This document shows, in pieces, positions 40,952 through 49,219 of a stretch of DNA of 64,000 nt (its first letter is position 1; each line of letters begins with the position of its first letter). The stretch is from Opitutus sp. ER46 (GTDB lineage Bacteria > Verrucomicrobiota > Verrucomicrobiia > Opitutales > Opitutaceae): assembly GCF_003054705.1 (NCBI RefSeq), contig NZ_QAYX01000019.1, positions 62,001-126,000 of the forward strand, written 5' to 3'. The position numbers were made by a program, and so were the translations under genes. The notes beneath the pieces were generated by a model. It was not told the DNA's origin and did no database searches. It saw only the letters and a program-made list of their open reading frames with translations.

Positions 40952-42586
40952 TTACGGCCTCGGCGCGACCTGGCCCGGCGGGGGCAGCGGCCCGGTCAGC
41001 TTGATCACCAGGTCGCACACGCGAAACGCGATCAGGCGTGTGTCCCCATTCGGCGGCGCTGCCGGCGGGCGGTCCGTGTCGAAAAACCAAACGTTATCGC
41101 CGGGTTCCAGCCGCACGTTGGGGAACGCGAGTTCCACCGGTTGCGCCGTCGGCCCCGACCAGAGAGTGCGCTCGCCGGCGCGCAGCGTCACGTGACGCTC
41201 ATCGCTGCTCTTCAGGCGGAGGCTCACGTCGGCGAAGACCGGATATGGGTGCGGATTCTGCACCACCACGTGTGCCGGTCCGCGCGACCACCGCCAATAA
41301 TCGAAGTACGAACGTTCATGCGGATACCACTCGCCGGCGTCGAACTGCGCCGCGAGTTCGCGGCCATCCTCGGTCACGCGCAGGAGGCGCGGTCCGTTGA
41401 TGCGCGTATCCACCGTGCCTGGCGGCGAGGACATCGTATCCACCGAGGGCCAGACCAGGAGGTTGCCGAGCAGCAGGACCGGCCACCAGCGCCACGTCCG
41501 CGGCACGGTCAGGTTGAATGCGAGCGTCATCGGCAGGAGCACACGCGGGGAGGCGCCGAGGTAGCCTTCCCATACGGCCTCACCGAGCACGACCAGCAGC
41601 GCGGCGTAGCCCGCGCCGATGCGCCACCACACGCTCTGCCAGCGCGGGCGGAGGGCGAAGAACAGCCACTGCACGGTGAGGGCGATCATCACGCAGGCGT
41701 TGCCGCGGCCGATTTCCCGGCTGCCTTCCCCGAGAAACGGTTGCAGCGTCTCGCGCCATTTGCCGAGGTAGCCGAAGAACGGCCAGTCGAAGTTGCGCGC
41801 GCCAAGATCACCCGCCGCCCCGAGTCGCACCTGCAGGAACAGCAGCCAGAGGAACAACGGCGCGACCACCAGGAGGCCGCGCATAACGGCGCCCCGCCAG
41901 GCGGCGCGGTCGAGCCAGTTGTCTGGCGCAAACGCCGCCCCCGCGATGAGGTTGGTCTCCTTGCCCAGGCCCGCCACGCCCAGCAACAGCGCGGACCACC
42001 ACGTCCGTCCGGCCTCCAGCAGCAGCACGCCGAGCGCGATCAACAGCAGGCTGGGGCCATCCATCAGCGAGTCGCGGACGCTGACGACCAGCCCGAAGGA
42101 GAACATGACCGCGAACCAGCGGAGAAAATTTTGCGGGCCATGCGGCGGAAACCACCGCAGCAGGACCCACCCGAGGACCAGCCAGCAGAGGATGTTCTGC
42201 ACCGCGAACACGTGGAGCACCCATTCCGGTTGGCCGAGCCCCAGACCGTACGCCGTCCAACAGAAGAGGATCCGCCGCGCGCGATACGGCAGGCTGTCCA
42301 CCGCGTCGCGCAGCGCCGGGTGGTTGAGCTGCGGGTGCATGGCGATCTGCGCGTAGTACTGCGCGTCGTAGCCATGGGAATCGCGCTCGGCGTAGAAATT
42401 CATCGCCCGCAGTTCGGGCAGGTAGCGTGGCGCTTCGTCAGCGCCGAACTTGATCAGCGCGGTGAACCCCTGCCCCGGCAGGTAGAATTGGACCAGGATC
42501 AGCAGGAACAGCCCCGCCGCCGCGGCATGCGGCAGCAACCGAAGAAATCTGGCGAGGCGGACACGCAGGAGATTGAGACTGGCCAC
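40952..42586 (-). CDS. Polytopic membrane protein, paralogue of 44161-45723, with C-terminal beta domain
   Basis: From the GTG at 42586 the protein has 544 residues. A first helix (about 15-35) is followed by a loop with HGYDAQYYAQIAMHPQL and YRARRIL, then about eight further helices and a soluble tail. The loop strings match the protein at 44161 (YYAQLALDPTL, YRARRIL), as do the mid-helix KETNL/RETGL pattern and tail layout. The tail contains VVQNPHPYPVFADVSLRL and VRLEPGDNVWFFDTD. A GT-C or membrane-modifying role is plausible but unproven. The frame extends to an ATG at 42679, but that would overlap the divergent gene starting at 42628, so the GTG is preferred. Confidence 0.65.
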   Translation of the reverse strand: MASLNLLRVRLARFLRLLPHAAAAGLFLLILVQFYLPGQGFTALIKFGADEAPRYLPELRAMNFYAERDSHGYDAQYYAQIAMHPQLNHPALRDAVDSLPYRARRILFCWTAYGLGLGQPEWVLHVFAVQNILCWLVLGWVLLRWFPPHGPQNFLRWFAVMFSFGLVVSVRDSLMDGPSLLLIALGVLLLEAGRTWWSALLLGVAGLGKETNLIAGAAFAPDNWLDRAAWRGAVMRGLLVVAPLFLWLLFLQVRLGAAGDLGARNFDWPFFGYLGKWRETLQPFLGEGSREIGRGNACVMIALTVQWLFFALRPRWQSVWWRIGAGYAALLVVLGEAVWEGYLGASPRVLLPMTLAFNLTVPRTWRWWPVLLLGNLLVWPSVDTMSSPPGTVDTRINGPRLLRVTEDGRELAAQFDAGEWYPHERSYFDYWRWSRGPAHVVVQNPHPYPVFADVSLRLKSSDERHVTLRAGERTLWSGPTAQPVELAFPNVRLEPGDNVWFFDTDRPPAAPPNGDTRLIAFRVCDLVIKLTGPLPPPGQVAPRP

Positions 42587-42627
42587 GAATCTGAAAAGCC
42601 CACTGTCTGGTTTTTGGTAACGCAAGA

Positions 42628-44157
42628 ATGGATTCGGACCTCCCTGCCACCTCTCCCACTTCCCCGCCCGCCCGCGCACGACGGCAGCGCATCCGGCGGT
42701 GGCTGATCGCGGCGGCGCTGGCGGTCTTTGGTCTCCTGCTGGCGCAGCACATTGGCGCGGTCGCCGGCGGCGCCGACTCTTCCGGCTACCTCAACCACAG
42801 CCGCGCGCTGGCGGAGGGGCACGTGCGGGTCGAGCCGCGCACGGTCGAGGGATTCCGGCCCCAGAATGGCGCCTGGGCTTACGTCCCGCTCGGGTTCAAG
42901 GTCGCGGCCGACCACCAAATGCTGGTGCCAACCTACCCGACCGGGTTGCCGCTCTGGATCCTCGCCGCCGCCCAAGTCGTGGGGTGGAACCGCGCCGGTG
43001 ACGTCGTACTTTGGCTGCATGCGATGGCGGGCGTGCTTCTCACCTATGGCATGGCCCGCGCGTTCGGACTCGAGCGACGCGGGGCGGCCATCGCCGCCGT
43101 GATCGTCGCCGGGGGGCCGTTGTACCTCTTCATGGCGGTGCAGGCCATGAGTGACGTGCCCGCGCTGGTCTGGACCACCGCCACCCTCCTTGCGGCGTGG
43201 CGCAGTCGCGCGCGCACGCCCTGGGCGTTCGGCGCCGGCGCGGCATTCGCCATGGCGGTGCTGATGCGGCCGACCAACGCCCTCGCGCTGCTGCCGGTTG
43301 CCCTCACGCTGGGGCTCTCCTGGCGCCGGTGGGCGGCCTTCATTGTCGGTGGAATCCCGGGCGGCGTGTTCTTCCTTCTGCACACGCACGCCGCGTATGG
43401 CAGCTACTTCACGACCGGCTACGGCAGCGACGCCGGTCTCGATCGCACCGTCATCGTGCCCACGCTCTGGCACTATGCGCGCATGCTGCCCGTGGTGTTC
43501 ACCCCGTTCGTGGTGGGTTTCCTGGCCCTCCCCCTCCTTGCGCGCCGGATGCCCCGCCAGACCGCGGTGCTGCTCGCCTGGGCCCTGGTTTTCGCCGGTT
43601 TCTACGCCGCGTATCCGTGCACGCACGAGACGTGGTGGTACCTGCGCTTCATCCTTCCGGCCGCCCCCGCCTTCATCATCGGCGCCCTGTTGGTCGGGCA
43701 GACCTTCCTCGCCGCGCGCTGCAGTTGCCGCGCCCGCACCGTTCTCGCCTGCCTCATCCTCGCTGCCGCCTTCGGTTGGAACACCTACTGGAACGAAAAG
43801 TGGGTGACACTGCATGCCGCCTCGGGCGAGAAGGTGTACGCCCTCACGACCGACTGGCTCCGGCAGAACCTGCCGGCCAACGCCGTCATCGCGGCGATGC
43901 AGAACACCGGCGCGATCTACTACTACACGGACTTCACCTTCGTCCGCTGGGACCAGCTCGACGCCAAGTCCTTCGCCCAGCTCGCGTCCGCCCTGGCCGC
44001 GCAGAAGCGTCCGCTCTACGCGGTGCTCCATCCTTTCGAACTGGAGGAGCACCAGGTATTCTCCTCCCACCTCCCGACGGGCCGGTGGCAGCAGATCGGG
44101 CAAGTGCGCGACGTGACCATCTGGCAATGGTCGCCGCCTGCTCCCGCCGGCTCCTGA
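42628..44157 (+). CDS. GT-C-like membrane glycosyltransferase (PMT/ArnT-like)
   Basis: A 509-residue protein with a first helix at about 25-45 (WLIAAALAVFGLLLAQHIGA) and a periplasmic-type loop GGADSSGYLNHSRALAEGHV carrying an Asp at the expected GT-C position. Roughly ten further helices follow. A soluble C-terminal region of about 110 residues holds NLPANAVIAAMQNTGAIYYY, as in ArnT/PMT-like and O-mannosyltransferase families. The expected role is transfer of a sugar from a polyprenyl-phosphate donor at the outer face of the inner membrane. Its start is 41 bp from the divergent gene at 42586, so a compact shared promoter region is likely. Confidence 0.7.
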   Translation: MDSDLPATSPTSPPARARRQRIRRWLIAAALAVFGLLLAQHIGAVAGGADSSGYLNHSRALAEGHVRVEPRTVEGFRPQNGAWAYVPLGFKVAADHQMLVPTYPTGLPLWILAAAQVVGWNRAGDVVLWLHAMAGVLLTYGMARAFGLERRGAAIAAVIVAGGPLYLFMAVQAMSDVPALVWTTATLLAAWRSRARTPWAFGAGAAFAMAVLMRPTNALALLPVALTLGLSWRRWAAFIVGGIPGGVFFLLHTHAAYGSYFTTGYGSDAGLDRTVIVPTLWHYARMLPVVFTPFVVGFLALPLLARRMPRQTAVLLAWALVFAGFYAAYPCTHETWWYLRFILPAAPAFIIGALLVGQTFLAARCSCRARTVLACLILAAAFGWNTYWNEKWVTLHAASGEKVYALTTDWLRQNLPANAVIAAMQNTGAIYYYTDFTFVRWDQLDAKSFAQLASALAAQKRPLYAVLHPFELEEHQVFSSHLPTGRWQQIGQVRDVTIWQWSPPAPAGS

Positions 44158-44160
44158 TTC

Positions 44161-45723
44161 ATGGCTGCTCTCGCCCAGCGTCGTCGCGACCGATGGCTCG
44201 CGGGCCTCGCGCTGCTCGCCGTGGTCGGATTCCTGGTGCTCGTCACCCGGTTCTGGCATCCGGTGTACGGCTTCACCGCCTTCATCCAGCTCGACGCCTC
44301 GAACGATGACGTGAAGCTCACGGCCTTTCGCGAGCACCCGGTGTACGTCTATCGCGACACCGGGCCCTACGACGGGATGTACTACGCCCAGCTCGCGTTG
44401 GATCCGACGCTGCGCGATCCGCAGTTCGCCACGGCGTTGGACAACCCGGCGTATCGCGCGCGCCGCATCCTGCCCTCGGCCGCCGCCTGGATCCTGGCGG
44501 GCACCAAACCAGCAGCGATCATCGTGATCTATCCGCTACTCAATGTCGCCGCGTGGCTTCTGCTGGCGCTGCTCGCGTGGAAGGCGATCGGGGTGCGCGA
44601 CGGACGCGGATTCGTGGCGTGGGCCGGGCTGCTCTTTTCTGCCGGCGCCCTCTGCAGCGTGCGCTTCGCGCTCACCGACCTGATCGCCACCACGATCGTT
44701 GCCCTCGCGCTCCTCGCCGCCGAACGCGGGCACAAAGTCACCGCCCTCATGAGTGTCGCCTCCGCGGCCTTGAGTCGCGAAACCGGCCTCCTGGCGGTCG
44801 CCGGCCTCATGAAGGCGCCGTGGTTTTCCTGGAAGAACCTGGTCCGCGGCATGGCGGTGGTACTTCCCCTCGCCGCGTGGTTGCTCTACGTGCGCGCACA
44901 GCTCGGGCCCAGCGACACCGGCTGGCGCAACTTCGCCTGGCCACTCTTCGGGCTCGCGGCGAAGGGACGGGAAGCAGTCAGCGCCTTCACGCGCATCCCC
45001 GACCTGTGGCTTACCGTCACGACGCTCCTCACGACCGCCGCACTGGTCGTCCAGGCGGCATTCTTCGTCTTTCATCGTCAGCCGCATGAACGCTGGTGGC
45101 GACTGGGCGCGATCTACGCCGTCCTCATGACCGTCCTCGGCGTCGCGGTCTGGGAAGGTTTCCCAGGCGCTGCCCCGCGCGTGCTGCTCCCACTCACGCT
45201 CGCGTTCAACGTCCTCGCCAGCCGCCGCCGCGCCGCCCTGCTCTGGCTCATCCTCGGCAACCTCACCGTGCCGTCCGGGCTCCTGGCCCTGCGCGACGTC
45301 CCCCACGACGCGCGCGAACTGGCGGCCGCGCACTCCGGTCCGCTCGCCGCCGTGGCCCGCCTGGGCGGCGGCTGGTTCGGCCGCGAAGAGACGCGGCGCC
45401 ATCATTGGAACTGGAGCCAGGAGCGCGCCATCCTCGAGTTCGAGAGCTGGCCCCGCAACCGCGCCGTCCCGCTGCGCCTGGAATTTGGCGCCCGCAGCCT
45501 CGCGCCGCGCACCGTCATCGTGCGGCAGGACGGCCGGGAACTGCAGCGCTTCGCCGTGGGCACCCAACGCCGCGACCACATTCTCGCCGTGCACATCACG
45601 GGAGCACGCACCGTGCTCGAGTTCACCTCCCCCGAACCCTTGGTGCGGGAAAGCGCCGACGCCCACGCCCGCGAACTCGGGTTTGCGCTTTATGACCTCC
45701 GGGTCGCCGTGTCAGACCGATAG
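44161..45723 (+). CDS. Polytopic membrane protein, paralogue of 40952-42586
   Basis: A 520-residue protein beginning 3 bp after the preceding stop. It has a first helix (about 13-30), a loop with GPYDGMYYAQLALDPTL and YRARRILPSAAAWIL, about eight helices and a C-terminal soluble domain (VPLRLEFGARSLAPRTVIV, then FTSPEPLVRES). Shared strings with the 40952 protein (GFTA-I, YYAQ-A, YRARRIL, the ETGL/ETNL helix and VLLPLTLAFNV versus VLLPMTLAFNL) show paralogy. Function is unknown; GT-C-type glycan transfer is the best guess. It is likely co-transcribed with 42628 and 45729. Confidence 0.68.
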   Translation: MAALAQRRRDRWLAGLALLAVVGFLVLVTRFWHPVYGFTAFIQLDASNDDVKLTAFREHPVYVYRDTGPYDGMYYAQLALDPTLRDPQFATALDNPAYRARRILPSAAAWILAGTKPAAIIVIYPLLNVAAWLLLALLAWKAIGVRDGRGFVAWAGLLFSAGALCSVRFALTDLIATTIVALALLAAERGHKVTALMSVASAALSRETGLLAVAGLMKAPWFSWKNLVRGMAVVLPLAAWLLYVRAQLGPSDTGWRNFAWPLFGLAAKGREAVSAFTRIPDLWLTVTTLLTTAALVVQAAFFVFHRQPHERWWRLGAIYAVLMTVLGVAVWEGFPGAAPRVLLPLTLAFNVLASRRRAALLWLILGNLTVPSGLLALRDVPHDARELAAAHSGPLAAVARLGGGWFGREETRRHHWNWSQERAILEFESWPRNRAVPLRLEFGARSLAPRTVIVRQDGRELQRFAVGTQRRDHILAVHITGARTVLEFTSPEPLVRESADAHARELGFALYDLRVAVSDR

Positions 45724-45728
45724 CCGTC

Positions 45729-46913
45729 ATGGCCGCGCCCTACCTCCTCGACCTGTCACACACGAGCCACACGCGGGCGCGCACCGGGATCCAACGCGTC
45801 GCGCGTTCACTCGCCGCGGCGCTGGAGGGTGCGGCGGTGGCGGTGACCCACGACCCCTGGCGCGGGACTTGGCGCACGTTGGAACCTTGGGAACAGGCCA
45901 ATCTCGCCGCCACGGAGCCGGCCCGCACGCGTGGCGCCAACTGGCCGTGGTCCGCGCGTCTGCGCGGGCGCCTGGCGCGGCTCTGGTGGGATCGCCGCGG
46001 CGCGCCCCGGCTGCCCGCCTCCGCCGGCGTGATTGTGCCGGAGCTCTTCTCGCCGACGGTGGCGGCGAGCTTTCCGGCGCTCCGCGCGGCGACGAGCGGT
46101 CCCTGCGTCGCACTCTTTCATGACGGCATTCCGCTGAAGCTGCCCGAATTCACGCCCGTCAAGACGGTGGCGCGGTTTCCCGCCTACCTGCAGGAGCTCC
46201 TCGCGTTCGACGGGATCGCGGCCGTCTCCGAGGACTCGCGCGCCACGCTGGTCGACTACTGGCGCTGGCTGGGCGTCGAGCGCATGCCGGTGGTGCAAAC
46301 GCTGCCGCTCGCCGTCGAGCTGCCACTCCGCCCCACGCCTCCATCGGCGGCCGGCCGTCCGGTCGTCCTGTGTGTCGGCAGCATCGAGGGCCGGAAGAAT
46401 CATCTCGCCTTGCTCGAGGCGGCGGAGCGCCTCTGGGCAGAGGGCGTCGATTTCGAGCTGCAACTCGTGGGCCTCCCGCGCCCCGAGACCGCTGGTCCCG
46501 CCTTGGCGCGTTTGCGCGCGCTGCAGGCGGCGGGCCGGCCGCTCCGGCATGATGCCAACGCGGACGACGAGGCCCTCTCTGCCGCATACGCAACCTGCGC
46601 GTTCACCGTTTACCCCTCGATCATGGAGGGGTTCGGCCTCCCCGTGCTCGAAAGCCTCGCGCATGGCCGACCGTGCGTCTGCCTGAACCGCGGCGCCTTG
46701 GCGGAGTCCGCCCGGGGCGGTGGCTGCGTGCCGCTGGACCAAGTCGATGCCTCCAGCCTGGCGACGGCAATGGGCACGCTGGTCCGCGATCGCGTCGCCC
46801 GCGACCGGTTGGGCGCGGAGGCCCGCGCGCGCTCCTTCCGCCGCTGGTCTGATTACGCCACCGACCTGATCGGCTGGATGGAGCACGAAGTCGCGCCCCG
46901 CCGTCGCGCCTGA
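45729..46913 (+). CDS. GT4 family glycosyltransferase
   Basis: A 394-residue GT-B enzyme. The N-terminal half has LLDLSHTSHTRARTGIQRVA and FHDGIPLKLPEFTPVKTVAR. The C-terminal half has LCVGSIEGRKNHLALLEAAE, FTVYPSIMEGFGLPVLESLA (the EX7E motif, E-G-F-G-L-P-V-L-E) and HGRPCVCLNRGALAESARGG. This is the mannosyl/rhamnosyl-type GT4 group. It starts 5 bp after the preceding stop and is probably the last gene of that operon. The enzyme at 48185-49219 has the same layout and similar strings (FHDAIPL, AEGCGLPLLESLWHGVPCVC), so the two are paralogues. Confidence 0.88.
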   Translation: MAAPYLLDLSHTSHTRARTGIQRVARSLAAALEGAAVAVTHDPWRGTWRTLEPWEQANLAATEPARTRGANWPWSARLRGRLARLWWDRRGAPRLPASAGVIVPELFSPTVAASFPALRAATSGPCVALFHDGIPLKLPEFTPVKTVARFPAYLQELLAFDGIAAVSEDSRATLVDYWRWLGVERMPVVQTLPLAVELPLRPTPPSAAGRPVVLCVGSIEGRKNHLALLEAAERLWAEGVDFELQLVGLPRPETAGPALARLRALQAAGRPLRHDANADDEALSAAYATCAFTVYPSIMEGFGLPVLESLAHGRPCVCLNRGALAESARGGGCVPLDQVDASSLATAMGTLVRDRVARDRLGAEARARSFRRWSDYATDLIGWMEHEVAPRRRA

Positions 46914-46991
46914 CGACCGTCCGCGCGGGCAACCGCGCCTCCCGACAGGGTGCTTGCCAAGCACAAAAGGGAGACTCAACGATCACGGCAC

Positions 46992-48188
46992 ATGGCGTTG
47001 TCCTTCTTCAGTAAGAATAAAAAGGCGGTGTTGACGCGTTGTCGGGACGACTACGCCACGAAGATGCGGCTTCGGTACGCGCCGTACTACCACACCATGG
47101 ATGCCCAGAAGGGCACGATCGTGAGCCTGGATGGCAAAGACGTCATCATGCTCTCCAGCAACGATTACCTTGGGCTCTCGTACCATCCGAAGGTCGTCGA
47201 AGCCTCCCGCGCCGCCGTCACCCGCTGGGGCACGAGCACCAACGGCGCCCGCATCTCCAACGGCTCGCGCGCGTACCACATCGAACTCGAGGAAAAGCTC
47301 GCCGAATTTCTGGGCCGCGAGGCCTGCCACGTCCACGCCGCCGGATATCTCTCCTGCATGTCGTCGGTGGCGGCGTTTGCCCAGAAGGGCGACGTCATCT
47401 TTGCGGACAAGAACCTTCACTCCTGCCTCTGGGATGGCATCCGGCTGTCGGTCGCAACCGTCGAGCGGTTCTCGCACAACAACCCCGAGGACCTGCGGCA
47501 GGTGATCGCCGCCACGGCCACCGACGCGCCGAAGCTGCTCGTGATCGAGGGCGTGTACTCGATGGAGGGCCACATCGCCCGGCTGCCCGAGCTCACCGAG
47601 ATTGCCGAGGAAAACGGCTGCTTCACCGTGCTCGACGACGCGCATGGGTTCGGCGTGCTGGGCCGGCAGGGCCGCGGCACCGTCGATCACTTCGCGATGA
47701 ACGACAAGGTCGATGTCCTGTGCGGCAGCATGTCCAAGTCGCTCGCAAGCGTCGGCGGTTTCGTGTCTGGCTCGAAGGACGTCATCGAGTACCTCCGCAC
47801 CAACTCCAAGCAGACGACTTTCTCCGCCGCGATCAGTCCGGGACAGGCCGCCGCCGCGCAGGCCGCGCTCGAGGTGATGCGCACCGAGCCGCAGCATCTC
47901 GAGAAGCTCTGGGCCAACACCCGGAAGTACAAAGCGATCCTCAAGGGCCTGGGTCTCGACACCTGGGAGAGCGAAACCCCGGCGATTCCGATCGTGCTCG
48001 GTTCGAAGGAACGCGTTTATCCCTTCTGGCGCGCGCTCCTCGAAAAGGGCGTGTTCACCGTCATGTCGATCGCTCCCGCCGTCCCCGCCGGCAAGGACCT
48101 TATCCGCACCGCCGTCTCGGCCATGCACACCGATGAGCAGCTGGAGAAGGTCGCCGAGGCCCTGGCCTACGCGGTCAAGAAGCTCTAG
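46992..48188 (+). CDS. PLP-dependent alpha-oxoamine synthase, serine-palmitoyltransferase-like
   Basis: The 398-residue protein belongs to the family of BioF, Kbl, HemA and SPT, which condense an amino acid with an acyl thioester. The N-terminus has YAPYYHTMDAQKGTIVSLDG and MLSSNDYLGLSYHPKVVEAS, reminiscent of bacterial SPT. PLP residues are visible: DDAHGFG (215-221) and the Schiff-base Lys249 in GSMSKSLASVGGF. The C-terminal APAVPAGKDLIRT matches the P-P/A-x-P-x-G loop. Neighbouring ACP, ketosynthase, SDR, thioesterase and glycosyltransferases favour a lipid role (3-ketosphinganine-type product) over biotin synthesis. A GTG at 46950 is an alternative start. It converges with, and overlaps by 4 bp, the next gene. 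Confidence 0.82.
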   Translation: MALSFFSKNKKAVLTRCRDDYATKMRLRYAPYYHTMDAQKGTIVSLDGKDVIMLSSNDYLGLSYHPKVVEASRAAVTRWGTSTNGARISNGSRAYHIELEEKLAEFLGREACHVHAAGYLSCMSSVAAFAQKGDVIFADKNLHSCLWDGIRLSVATVERFSHNNPEDLRQVIAATATDAPKLLVIEGVYSMEGHIARLPELTEIAEENGCFTVLDDAHGFGVLGRQGRGTVDHFAMNDKVDVLCGSMSKSLASVGGFVSGSKDVIEYLRTNSKQTTFSAAISPGQAAAAQAALEVMRTEPQHLEKLWANTRKYKAILKGLGLDTWESETPAIPIVLGSKERVYPFWRALLEKGVFTVMSIAPAVPAGKDLIRTAVSAMHTDEQLEKVAEALAYAVKKL

Positions 48189-49219
48189 CTCCGCGCGCCG
48201 CCCATCAGGGCGCCGCGAAGCGTCGCGGCGGCCTCCGCCCAGGTCGGCAGGAAGCGCGTCGTCGCCTCGTTCGTGAGCCGCCGCACCAGCGGTTCGTCCA
48301 ACAGGACTCGCCGCAGCGCCGCCGTCCACGCGGCCACATCGGTCACCTGCACCGGCAGGCAGCCACCGCCGTCCGCGTTCTCACGCAACACCGGCAGGTC
48401 GCTGCACACGCACGGCACGCCATGCCAGAGCGACTCGAGAAGAGGAAGTCCGCAGCCTTCGGCGATCGTCGGGAACAGCGTGGCCCGGGCGCTCGCGTAG
48501 AGCTCCGTCAGCATGGCATCGTCCACCGCGGCGTAATACTGCACGGCCCCGGGACGACGACGCGCCGCGTCCTTGATCCGGGCGAGCAGGGGCGGACCGA
48601 AATGCGGATTCACGCGCCCGACGAGGTGCAGTTCGAACCGCAAGCCCTCGCGCCACAGGGGTTCGCACGCGTCGAGCAACAGTCCCTGGTTCTTGCGCGG
48701 CTCCACGATGCCCACCGCCAGCAGCCGCGGCGGCGAGGGAGCGATAACGCGTGTGGTGATCCTCGGGCCGGCACCAAAATCCGCGCCCAGCGCCAGCACC
48801 TCCACCGGCGGAACGGACTCGAGCCCCTGCCAGCGCCAGAAGCCCAGCAGGTCATCCCGACTCGCCCGGGAGACCGCCCACACCCGGTCGAACTGGGCGA
48901 GGAGCTTCATGTAACCCGGGTGACGCGCGACGCTCTGCGGCCAGGTGATGTGCGGGTGCCGCAGCGGAATCGCGTCATGGAAGAGGGCGGCACAGCGACA
49001 GGGACGCTCCGCGAGGAAGCGCGACACGCCCGGGCGCTCCGCCTCCGAAAACAGCTCCGTCGTGAGCAGCCAGTCCTCACGTTGCGCGGCGGCCGGTTCC
49101 TCGGGCCAGCGCACCGCCAGCGCGTCGTCGCCCAAAGCCGCCGCCAGTCGTGCCGCCACCCGGGTCAAGCCCGAGCGGGGCGCGGCAGGTCCGGCCTTGG
49201 TACGGTCGAGGTGGATCAT
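48185..49219 (-). CDS. GT4 family glycosyltransferase
   Basis: A 344-residue GT-B transferase starting at the ATG at 49219, which overlaps the upstream GT4 stop (ATGA). Features are MIHLDRTKAGPAAPRSGLTR, RCAALFHDAIPLRHPH, LLAVGIVEPRKNQGLLLDAC and FPTIAEGCGLPLLESLWHGV with the EX7E motif. The overlap indicates an operon with 49216, and the ends converge with the oxoamine synthase. It looks like a paralogue of 45729-46913. Sugar and acceptor are unknown. Confidence 0.86.
   Translation of the reverse strand: MIHLDRTKAGPAAPRSGLTRVAARLAAALGDDALAVRWPEEPAAAQREDWLLTTELFSEAERPGVSRFLAERPCRCAALFHDAIPLRHPHITWPQSVARHPGYMKLLAQFDRVWAVSRASRDDLLGFWRWQGLESVPPVEVLALGADFGAGPRITTRVIAPSPPRLLAVGIVEPRKNQGLLLDACEPLWREGLRFELHLVGRVNPHFGPPLLARIKDAARRRPGAVQYYAAVDDAMLTELYASARATLFPTIAEGCGLPLLESLWHGVPCVCSDLPVLRENADGGGCLPVQVTDVAAWTAALRRVLLDEPLVRRLTNEATTRFLPTWAEAAATLRGALMGGARS

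Noticed and set aside
46950-46964. GTGCTTGCCAAGCAC hairpin as a terminator upstream of the oxoamine synthase
   Set aside because: A-rich sequence follows on the plus strand and no U tract follows on either strand, so it is not an intrinsic terminator; it could be a 5'-UTR hairpin.
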